NCBI GenBank assembly: GCA_036794395.1
Contig: DAIRGS010000291.1
Location: 1-8,840, forward strand
DNA length: 8,840 nucleotides
Origin: DASXMX01 sp036794395
Lineage (GTDB): Bacteria; Planctomycetota; Phycisphaerae; Tepidisphaerales; Tepidisphaeraceae
Direction of reading: 5' to 3'
Under the pieces are notes generated by a model. That model was not told the origin of the DNA. It made no database searches and was given only the letters and a program-made list of their open reading frames with translations. Position 1 is the first letter of the stretch. Every line of letters starts with the position of its first letter. The position numbers were made by a program, and so were the translations under genes. Shown piece by piece: positions 1 through 6,382 of this stretch.

Positions 1-122
1 GGGCCACGCCGCCGCATGCGCGCACCCAACCGCCGCGCCAAGGCAAACCCCCGATGAACCGAGATCCAACTCCGCCTCATCATCGCTAACCTATCGCAAA
101 ACTGCCGAATCCCGGACGATTT

Positions 123-136
123 TGGCTTCTAAGCCA
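123..136. repeat. Short palindromic hairpin at the edge of dispersed repeat copy 1
   Basis: The sequence tggcttctaagcca folds into a 5-bp stem (tggct/agcca) with a 4-base loop. It sits immediately before catgatcgagggggatgacc, as the stronger hairpin at 8699-8717 does in copy 2. It therefore appears to be a diverged part of the same composite repeat rather than an independent site. It is visible by eye, but short enough that its stability is uncertain. Confidence 0.5.
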
Positions 137-261
137 TGATCGAGGGGGATGACCATCGACGCCGGGTCAGATGTGGCAAAACCAAGTTTCGACGTCCAGA
201 CAACCTTCTAAATTTACCGCCAGAAAATGCCTGGTTCCGGCGAGTTGGTTTTCCCACATGT
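135..261. repeat. Dispersed 127-bp repeat, copy 1 (direct repeat of 8714-8840)
   Basis: This stretch aligns without gaps to 8714-8840, with about 94 of 127 positions identical by hand count. The first 20 bases (catgatcgagggggatgacc) are identical, as are a 10-base block in the left arm and a 16-base block near the right end (agttggttttcccaca). Each copy also contains an inverted repeat: here 171-187 against the reverse complement of 243-259, with 15 of 17 positions matching. Inverted arms around a variable core of about 55 bases resemble a MITE or REP/BIME-type non-autonomous element. No transposase is nearby. Confidence 0.75.
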
Positions 262-292
262 CACCCGGCGCCGGACCCGCAAGTCCCCCAAC

Positions 293-311
293 CACGGCTT
301 AGAAAGCCGTG
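293..311. repeat. REP-like palindrome (8-bp stem, 3-base loop)
   Basis: The sequence cacggctt-aga-aagccgtg is a perfect 8-bp stem with a 3-base loop, followed by ccac. Its design (NN-C/G-GGCTT, short loop, AAGCC-NN) matches the hairpins at 123-136 and 8699-8717. It lies about 90 bases past the stop codon of the minus-strand lipoprotein gene. It could act as a 3'-end structure for that transcript, but no T-run follows on the minus strand, so calling it a rho-independent terminator is not justified. Confidence 0.65.
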
Positions 312-399
312 CCACTTAAATGCAAATTCGTGGAAGCGCGCACGGTCATTTAGCGGCGCATGATCGGAGGGATAAGAGTTGGAATCGGACTCGTTCGGA

Positions 400-1947
400 T
401 CAGTGCGTCATCTGCTTTCGGACTTCGGGGGTGAGTTCGCAGCGCCAGACGTTCCAGAATCCTCCGCGGTTGGAGCGGAAGTAGATGAAGTTTCCGCTGC
501 GGTCGAAGGAGGGGCTGGTGTCGTCGGAGCCGTCGCTGGTGAGTTGGAGGGTTTGCCGGCCGTCGGCGGTTGCGAGCCAGATGTCGAAGTTATGGACACC
601 GCGTGCGTCCTTGCCTTCATTGGAGGAATAGACGATCCACTTGCCATCCGAATCCCACTTGGGATCAATGACATCGAAGTCCTTGTTGTGGGTGAGCTGA
701 GTTGCGACGCCGCCGTTGATATTCATAATCCAGAGCTGGCGGACGGATTGTTTTCCACCGGGCGCGGTCCAGAGACGGGTGTAGAGGATTTTGTCGCCGG
801 AGGGGGCGATTTGCGGGGCTTCGCCTTCGGTGATGAGGCTGGGTTCCCCGCCATCCGGACGGCAAAGCCAGATTTCAGGGGACTTGGCGCGACGCGGGAT
901 AGAGGTGTAGGCAATTGACTGCTGACCGCCCGAGGGGAAAAAATCGAGCGAATCGGAGCTGGTGATGCGGACCATCTTGGTGCCGCCGCCTTCCAACTGC
1001 ATGCGCCAAAGTAGGGCATTGGGGCTGATGTTGTCGGAGGCGAAAAGGACTGAATCGCCGTTAAAGGTGAAGCCGGGGAACATGGCCTGGACGTTGTTGG
1101 GCGAGATGGGGGTGACGACGGGGGTATCGATCACCTGCTTCCAGATCTGGCTGGTCATCTCACGGTGCTTGATGGCGACGTGGGTTTCGGGCTTGAGGGG
1201 CCCGGACGGCGGGATGTCCGGATTGTCGCGAGTGATATCGTCGAAGCGGACGTTATTGGCAGCAGCAATCTGGGGGAGCGTTTCGGCATCTTTCTCATCT
1301 TTGGGCGTGACATGCTCGCTCTCATCGATGATGTGCTCAATCACTTTCTGGTAGACCAGGGCGTCGGCCGTGGGGGACATGACACAACTGCGGATGTCGA
1401 CCAGCTCGTGGTTTTCGACGAGCGGGCGCTCGTCGTTGTTGGTAATGCGTTTGAGGTTCTGGACGTGATTGAGGCGCTCGTTGAGGTAATCTTTTTCGAG
1501 GATGTAGCCTTCGTGGGTGCCGTGCACGGGAACGAGCGTCCAGAGGTTATCAACGAAGCGGGGAGCGAATGAAATATACGGGACGTCTTTCAGATAGCGG
1601 GTAAGCGTGATGGCGTAATCGACTTTATCCTTGGGTTCTTTTTCGATAACCGTTTTATCGTCGGTGAGGTACTGAGGCAGTGTGGCGACGACCTTGTAGC
1701 TGACGCCTTCGGGGAAATCGAGTGTCTTGCGAACCGGCGCCGCGGCATCGACGACCGGAGCAGGCGTAGTCACCCCGTTCTTCATCTCGAAAATCTGGAT
1801 GCGCGCGCCTGGAGGTGAGCTTGTGATGAAGACGGATTTTCCGCAGCCTTGAAGGGCGCTAAAGGCGAGCGCAACCACCGCCCAAAGGCAGATGCGTGCG
1901 TGGGAATCGCGGGCAACTTGCAGGAGACTAACAGAGCGCGTCCACAT
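400..1947 (-). CDS. Lipoprotein with PEGA-like segment and PD40 (TolB-type) beta-propeller repeats
   Basis: This 515-residue protein is predicted to be exported and lipid-anchored. A hydrophobic stretch at residues 20-33 ends in a lipobox, LQGC, with Cys35 as the lipidated residue. Residues 39-55 (VFITSSPPGARIQIF) resemble the start of a PEGA domain. The C-terminal half holds at least five PD40/WD40-like strands with the S/D-G-x-x-I-x-Y/F-x-S pattern, at about 293-305, 335-349, 377-391, 428-442 and 478-492; the last two are the most typical. The region at 140-285 is unassigned. PD40 propellers, as in TolB, usually bind proteins or ligands rather than catalyse. The ATG is supported by AAAGGA seven bases upstream. 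The gene follows the pseudokinase/SUMF gene by 51 bp on the same strand, so co-transcription and an extracytoplasmic partnership are likely but inferred. It is not a TolB orthologue: no Pal/Tol genes are present and TolB lacks this lipobox/PEGA layout. Confidence 0.9.
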   Translation of the reverse strand: MWTRSVSLLQVARDSHARICLWAVVALAFSALQGCGKSVFITSSPPGARIQIFEMKNGVTTPAPVVDAAAPVRKTLDFPEGVSYKVVATLPQYLTDDKTVIEKEPKDKVDYAITLTRYLKDVPYISFAPRFVDNLWTLVPVHGTHEGYILEKDYLNERLNHVQNLKRITNNDERPLVENHELVDIRSCVMSPTADALVYQKVIEHIIDESEHVTPKDEKDAETLPQIAAANNVRFDDITRDNPDIPPSGPLKPETHVAIKHREMTSQIWKQVIDTPVVTPISPNNVQAMFPGFTFNGDSVLFASDNISPNALLWRMQLEGGGTKMVRITSSDSLDFFPSGGQQSIAYTSIPRRAKSPEIWLCRPDGGEPSLITEGEAPQIAPSGDKILYTRLWTAPGGKQSVRQLWIMNINGGVATQLTHNKDFDVIDPKWDSDGKWIVYSSNEGKDARGVHNFDIWLATADGRQTLQLTSDGSDDTSPSFDRSGNFIYFRSNRGGFWNVWRCELTPEVRKQMTH

Positions 1948-1954
1948 TAAACGG

Positions 1955-1960
1955 TCCTTT
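1955..1960 (-). promoter_or_regulatory. Ribosome binding site of the PD40 lipoprotein gene
   Basis: On the minus strand AAAGGA lies seven bases before the ATG at 1947, within the 51-bp gap after the upstream gene's stop codon. It is the clearest Shine-Dalgarno-like site of the three genes and fixes the start of the lipoprotein. It fits translation of an internal cistron in an operon. Confidence 0.65.
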
Positions 1961-1998
1961 CCAATTGGATCGAATCAACTACCGATGACCGCCGGGAA

Positions 1999-4900
1999 TC
2001 ATTTCGCATTTGGCAGAGCGTCGCTGGTCAGGTACTGGGCTTTGGCAAAGTCGATATGCCGCGGCGGCGTCACGATTGATTCGCTGAACGCCAGGCGGAA
2101 ACCTACATCCGTGAAGCCATTCTTCGCCATATCCGACGTGACAGGCCATGGCTTGTCAAACCCGAGTTCGGGCGGCGACAAGGCCGAGCCTCCAATGACA
2201 TAAACATGCGTTTGCGGATCCTGGGTGAAGGCCGCGACTTTATCGGCATCATCCGGGGTGACGTCCGCGTCATAACGGCTTGCCGAATCGGCGTCCAGCA
2301 CGTATTCGCTAACGTTTCCGATGAGATCGTGAAATGAGTCGTTGAAATTGTAGTTAACGTCGCGAAACAACACGCTATTACTGATGACCAGCGCTTTGAG
2401 ACGTCCATTGGATGTGTGCATCTGGGGAAGAACATTGCTGACGGTGCACCCCCCCACCGCTTTGAGCTGTTGGGCGGGCGAGGGGTGGCTGGCGTCGGTG
2501 GCCGTGTCATTCCAGCTGATGGCGTCGGCGTGGATTTTGATTGCGGGGGATGGGGATGCCGTCCCGAGAAAAATGCCGTCATCGAGCCAGCGGCGGGCAC
2601 CTTGCCGGGCGGCCTCAAGGCACTCGCCGGCCCACTCGTCATCGCGCAGCTTCCAGGCCTGCATCACCCAGCCGTTGTCGGTTGGATCGGCCAGGGCTTG
2701 CTGCGTTGAATATGTAACCGCGGCTTTCCATTCGTCCTCAGAGGGCAACCGGCAGCCGATGAGACGGGCCATGAACAGGGCGGCTTCGGGCGTCACGCAT
2801 TGCATGGGATGGTTGCGGTTCGGCACCAAATGCTGGTGGCTCTTAAAGACGAAATCTTCGCACCAGTTATCCACCCTTGGAACGATTGCCTGGTTCGGCT
2901 GATCGATCTGCCATCCGTGCGGCCCAACCCACGTCTGAGGCTGCTGCGCATTAGGAGGCAGCAATTTCAGCACTTCGTTGGCATACCTACGAAACGGGCC
3001 TTGAGCAATGACGTCGCCAAATAAACCAATGGGCACCTCGGTCGTGCTCATATAGAAGGGCGGGACCTTCCCGTCCTTATCGTTTACGCGAATGAAGGTG
3101 ATATTGATCTTGCCACCCAGCCCTGTGAAGCGAACCGTATTGTTCAACAACCGTTTACCCAGCGGAACGCTCGCATTTTCAGGTGTTATTTTGGCCGCAA
3201 CGCGCGGGACATCATCGTATCGGGCCAAAAAGCTGTTGACCGCAGGGGAGGTCCGCAACGGTTTTGCCGCTTCCCGGAACCCACTTTCACTGGCCTGCTG
3301 GTTTTTATCGGTTTTGTATTTGTACAGGAGGAGATCGAACTGGAACCAGGCCGGTATGGCATTGGGCGGAACGGGAAGGCGAGTCAGATTACCGGCCGCC
3401 CAGGCCACTGTCGCCTCAACGGCTTCTGGGCTGGCATGGCCAAGCAGGCGGAGGTGATTATCCCATCTCGAGCGTCGCTCAACTTCCAATTCAGTTTTTA
3501 GATCCGCACGCACCGGCAATAGATCTTTGCCGATGCGATCCTCAATGCCCATCTCGCCGACCAGGTCCTGGATCGTCGCCGGCCAGTTGTCTTTTAGTTT
3601 GCCCAATTGCCGCCAGGCGGCTAAAGCAACGACTGGCTCGGATTGAGTAGTGACGGTTACAAGTCGAGCCGTGGAGTTTACGGAGGAAAGGTCGTCCACC
3701 GGTTTCAGACGGGCTCCAGCGTTCTCGATGAAGGGCGACAAGAAACTCATCGCGGGGTTCAGGGATTGCCGGCCATCGGCCAGCCACTGGCGGACCGGTT
3801 TGCCGTATCCAGCCGGTGTTTCGTCGGGAAGGTAGGCGCTGTCCAGCGCATTATTTACGTAGACAATAGCATCGCGCCCGCGGGCGATTTGTTCACACCA
3901 TAATTTGTAGTTGACCGAGCGCTGTTCGCAAAACTGTTTGGTCGCCTCGGGGTTGACGGGGTCGAATTTCGGCACATCCATTACTAACGTGTTGAGGTAT
4001 TTCTGCCGCTCAGTTGCGATCACTTGCTCAAGTTCGGCGCGCCATCCCCCCAGCCGTGGAGACGGAACAGTTGGATTGAATGACAAAACAGTATCCAATT
4101 GCCGCAAGGGCTCAACCATTGGCAGGAATGTCTTGGGAAGTTCCAGAACACGCTTAGAGATTTCCGCAAGTGAACTGGGATTGTTGTCAAGCTCGATCAG
4201 CGAGCGATTGCGCTGCTCGATCCAGGCGCTTTCAATTTTCTCATGCCAGATTTTCTCGACTTGCGGCGTGGACCACGCGGTATCGGCTGGCAGGATCGTT
4301 ATGATCTTTCGCTGTAATTCGACAAAAGCACGTGCCTCAGCGCGGTCGGGACGGGGGTTCACGACGTTTGTCGCACCGGCGTCGGCGATCACCGATTTTG
4401 TTGTCGTTTGGACAGGAGTAGTCGTCGGATGTGCGATTTCGTTGCCAACTAGCGCGGACTTCGAGCGCAATTTGACATCGATCTCCCAATTGGCGCGTCC
4501 GATATATTCCTCGATTCCGTCCTTCCAAGTGTCCTCCAATCTAACGGTTTTTTCGGCGGAATCGTGAAATTGCTTCGCGCGGGCGACCAAATCAGGATCG
4601 CCCGTATCCCTCATGTCCTTAATCTTCCCTTTAAGCACATCCCAATCCAAATCAGGGCCAGGTTTATGATCTTCAAGGTAAGAGCTCAAAACGCATAAAC
4701 GAAAGAGTTCTTCGATCTTGGCAGGCGGTTTCGAGGCGCCGATTTGTTTCATTATTCGTTTAACGGGCTGAGTCCATTCCAGCTCTTTATAACGATTTGC
4801 ATCACTGGTCAGTTGAGCTATGCATTTCTCGCGGATTCGATTGAGATGGTCTTGAACCTTCGCCACATAGTCCAGGGCTTGCCGCTTCTTAAGCAAAGCC

Positions 4901-5949
4901 GTGAAATTCGGTAAGCTCGAATGCGGGTGTTCGAAACACCATTTCAAATTCTCCGCTTCATTAGCGCTGAATACCGATTCGGGCAACATCGTCCGATACG
5001 CCTTCAGGCGTTCGTCCCCAGGCTTGAGTGAATCGGACCAGGTAGTGCGTACGACGGAGAGTTCGTGATCTGCCAAAGTTTCGAATAAATGCACCACCAA
5101 GCCGAAAGTAATCAAACCGATAAAGAGCGATAGGGCGGCGATCAGAATCGTTCGCTGAAGATTCTCCTGCGGTTTAAGCCTGGCGAGGCGGATGCGCGTT
5201 TGATCGAGACTCGGGCGAACAGCTGGATCTGGGCTGAGAAGCTCAATGCAAAACTCCCCCCATTGGCGGCCCTGTCGCCCGAGCCTGGACCATTCCTCGG
5301 AATCAACATCAATCCAGGCGGAAGGCCGAAATTCCCGCTGTGTGACGAGTTGATACAGGAGCGCGCCGAGCGATTGAATGTCGTCGGCTTCGGTGGGCAG
5401 GACTGTGGCGCTGCCGGCAGGATCGGTGAGCTTGATTCGCAGCCGGCCTAATTTGGAGCGCTCATCCAACAGGATGTTGGATGGTTTGAGGTTGCCATGG
5501 GCGCGGTGGCAGGCGTCGCGCAAATCACAGAGGCCGCTGACGACTCCGCAGGCGATCTGGTGAAGGGTGGAGGCTGAAACTTTCGTGCGGGCGGTCAGCA
5601 ATGACCGGACGGAGCGGCGAAAGAAATCGGTGACGTAGTACACGCCCTCGGCGCACTCCCCCACATCATGGATAGCCGCCCAATTGCTGCCGAAGGTGGC
5701 GGCGGAGCGTTGAACCTCCGCCCCTTCGAGGAAGGCGCGATGCAGGGGATCTTTTGAGGGCTGAGGAGGCGCTTCGGCCGCTAAGCTTGAGTCATCGAAT
5801 CCGTCCGAAAAATCCTCGTGAACGACCGTATTTTCGATTTTGATGGCGAAGCGTTTGCGTGGATCGGCATCGGATTTGGCTCTGACGACCCTGCCGAACG
5901 GACCGCGCGACAGTTCGTCGACGACTTTGTATTGCCCGAAGCCTTCCAT
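1999..5949 (-). CDS. Transmembrane pseudokinase fused to a SUMF/FGE-like domain
   Basis: The protein has 1316 residues. Residues 7-260 form a Ser/Thr-kinase-like domain: degenerate glycine loop (SRGPFGRV, 14-21), AIK lysine K37, possible helix-C glutamate E75, catalytic loop HGNLKPSN (151-158), DPA in place of DFG (176-178), DIQSLG of helix F (190-195) and the subdomain XI arginine R245. Asn153 replaces the catalytic Asp. Only 13 residues separate D176 from D190, so the activation loop and APE are missing. One TM helix spans about 267-289. Residues 290-964 are a long, mostly helical extracytoplasmic region with a Thr-rich stretch near 508-520. Residues 965-1288 match SUMF/FGE proteins: FYMSTTEV, CRLPSEDEW (1066-1074), HDLIGNVSEY, GGS and VGFRLAF. 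The paired C-terminal cysteines of true FGE are absent. The ATG directly precedes the kinase start, but no Shine-Dalgarno site is visible. Catalytic activity at either end is unlikely; a signalling or scaffold role is inferred. Confidence 0.9.
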   Translation of the reverse strand: MEGFGQYKVVDELSRGPFGRVVRAKSDADPRKRFAIKIENTVVHEDFSDGFDDSSLAAEAPPQPSKDPLHRAFLEGAEVQRSAATFGSNWAAIHDVGECAEGVYYVTDFFRRSVRSLLTARTKVSASTLHQIACGVVSGLCDLRDACHRAHGNLKPSNILLDERSKLGRLRIKLTDPAGSATVLPTEADDIQSLGALLYQLVTQREFRPSAWIDVDSEEWSRLGRQGRQWGEFCIELLSPDPAVRPSLDQTRIRLARLKPQENLQRTILIAALSLFIGLITFGLVVHLFETLADHELSVVRTTWSDSLKPGDERLKAYRTMLPESVFSANEAENLKWCFEHPHSSLPNFTALLKKRQALDYVAKVQDHLNRIREKCIAQLTSDANRYKELEWTQPVKRIMKQIGASKPPAKIEELFRLCVLSSYLEDHKPGPDLDWDVLKGKIKDMRDTGDPDLVARAKQFHDSAEKTVRLEDTWKDGIEEYIGRANWEIDVKLRSKSALVGNEIAHPTTTPVQTTTKSVIADAGATNVVNPRPDRAEARAFVELQRKIITILPADTAWSTPQVEKIWHEKIESAWIEQRNRSLIELDNNPSSLAEISKRVLELPKTFLPMVEPLRQLDTVLSFNPTVPSPRLGGWRAELEQVIATERQKYLNTLVMDVPKFDPVNPEATKQFCEQRSVNYKLWCEQIARGRDAIVYVNNALDSAYLPDETPAGYGKPVRQWLADGRQSLNPAMSFLSPFIENAGARLKPVDDLSSVNSTARLVTVTTQSEPVVALAAWRQLGKLKDNWPATIQDLVGEMGIEDRIGKDLLPVRADLKTELEVERRSRWDNHLRLLGHASPEAVEATVAWAAGNLTRLPVPPNAIPAWFQFDLLLYKYKTDKNQQASESGFREAAKPLRTSPAVNSFLARYDDVPRVAAKITPENASVPLGKRLLNNTVRFTGLGGKINITFIRVNDKDGKVPPFYMSTTEVPIGLFGDVIAQGPFRRYANEVLKLLPPNAQQPQTWVGPHGWQIDQPNQAIVPRVDNWCEDFVFKSHQHLVPNRNHPMQCVTPEAALFMARLIGCRLPSEDEWKAAVTYSTQQALADPTDNGWVMQAWKLRDDEWAGECLEAARQGARRWLDDGIFLGTASPSPAIKIHADAISWNDTATDASHPSPAQQLKAVGGCTVSNVLPQMHTSNGRLKALVISNSVLFRDVNYNFNDSFHDLIGNVSEYVLDADSASRYDADVTPDDADKVAAFTQDPQTHVYVIGGSALSPPELGFDKPWPVTSDMAKNGFTDVGFRLAFSESIVTPPRHIDFAKAQYLTSDALPNAK

Positions 5950-6042
5950 AAACCATGAACCGTGGACAAACCAGACGGGGACCAGAGAGCGTTCATTCGA
6001 CCACTAATGAGCAGAAATGTTAAGCCCGATAAACAATACCAC

Positions 6043-6075
6043 CTGTTTCACCGCAAAACAGCGGGCCGTTTTTGC
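6043..6075 (-). promoter_or_regulatory. Overlapping alternative hairpins in the predicted leader of the pseudokinase operon
   Basis: CTGTTT at 6043-6048 can pair with AAACAG at 6056-6061. GCAAAAC at 6053-6059 can instead pair with GTTTTTGC at 6068-6075, with one bulged T. The two stems share 6056-6059, so they exclude each other. They lie between the candidate promoter and the ATG at 5949. The pairing is visible; a regulatory function is speculative because the stems are short and AT-rich. Confidence 0.25.
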
Positions 6076-6084
6076 CTGAGGTAG

Positions 6085-6112
6085 ATTGTATCGGTGGCCA
6101 GGATTCCGCCAA
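6085..6112 (-). promoter_or_regulatory. Candidate sigma-70-like promoter for the pseudokinase operon
   Basis: On the minus strand TTGGCG (6107-6112; 4 of 6 matches to TTGACA) is followed after 16 bases by TACAAT (6085-6090; 5 of 6 matches to TATAAT). Transcription would start near 6078 and give a leader of roughly 130 bases before the ATG at 5949. It is the best match I found by eye in this gap, but planctomycete promoters are poorly defined and chance matches are common. Confidence 0.35.
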
Positions 6113-6173
6113 GTTAATTGTCGTCGCCGTCAAATCGAGTGAAACAGCTTCGCACGCTAAAGCTCTAACCCGG

Positions 6174-6330
6174 ATTATTCACCGCAGAGACGCCGAGGAC
6201 GCAGAGAATTCAGAACGCGCAAGAGCTTATATGCTCAATCGCCAAGTAGTTTGTCGCGCGTGCTGCGCAGCTCACACATGTCATTCCTCCCTGTTTTCTC
6301 TGCGATCTCTGCGACTCCGCGGTGAATCAT
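6174..6330. repeat. MITE-like element with 40-bp imperfect terminal inverted repeats
   Basis: The left arm (6174-6213), containing ttcaccgcagagacgccgag, is matched by the reverse complement of the right arm (6291-6330), containing ttcaccgcggagtcgcagag; about 32 of 40 positions pair. The arms enclose 77 bp of unrelated sequence. Arms of this TTCACCGC-GAGACGC-GAG type are a known dispersed bacterial repeat; their accidental translation gives peptides such as RRDAEDAE and LRSLRLRGES, both readable here. The element carries no transposase and is probably non-autonomous or a relic. Confidence 0.75.
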
Positions 6331-6382
6331 GAATTTTTTGGGCTAAGAACTCACGATCCGGTCATGCTGACGGAGTGCACCA

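Larger units (their letters stand above)
1..399. other. Non-coding region with dispersed repeats downstream of the PD40 lipoprotein gene
   Basis: No convincing gene lies here. The only open frame of any size (136-363, plus strand) is made of repeat sequence and shows no domain. The region holds a short hairpin (123-136), one copy of the 127-bp dispersed repeat (135-261) and a strong 8-bp-stem palindrome (293-311). The stretch 312-399, directly after the stop codon of the minus-strand lipoprotein gene, has no clear intrinsic terminator. I see nothing specific in positions 1-120. Confidence 0.7.
5950..6382. other. Intergenic region between the propeller/toroid gene and the pseudokinase gene
   Basis: This 433-bp gap contains a MITE-like inverted repeat (6174-6330), a candidate minus-strand promoter (6085-6112) and two overlapping hairpins (6043-6075). 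The open frame at 6072-6332 on the plus strand is largely repeat sequence and not a credible gene. No convincing intrinsic terminator follows the stop codon of the upstream gene; the small GTCA/TGAC stem near 6361-6371 has no T-run after it on the minus strand. Confidence 0.7.

Noticed and set aside
136..363. A 75-codon plus-strand open frame at the left end
   Set aside because: It is translated from the 127-bp repeat and a palindrome, with no protein features.
379..918. A 179-codon plus-strand open frame opposite the PD40 lipoprotein gene
   Set aside because: It mirrors the codon pattern of the minus-strand gene, has no domain or signal, and the opposite frame encodes clear propeller repeats.
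1999..3057. Active formylglycine-generating enzyme
   Set aside because: The cysteine pair needed for copper binding near the C-terminal GFR motif is missing and no sulfatase gene is nearby.
3911..4567. A 218-codon plus-strand open frame inside the pseudokinase/SUMF gene
   Set aside because: It is antisense to a continuous 1316-residue protein with recognised domains on both sides; composition is Ser/Arg-rich as expected for a shadow frame.
6072..6332. An 86-codon plus-strand open frame between the two large genes
   Set aside because: It consists mostly of the MITE-like element; peptides such as RRDAEDAE and LRSLRLRGES are typical accidental translations of that repeat.
6331..6340. T-run after the right arm of the MITE-like element as a plus-strand terminator
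   Set aside because: No plus-strand gene ends here, and the run is simply next to a repeat arm.
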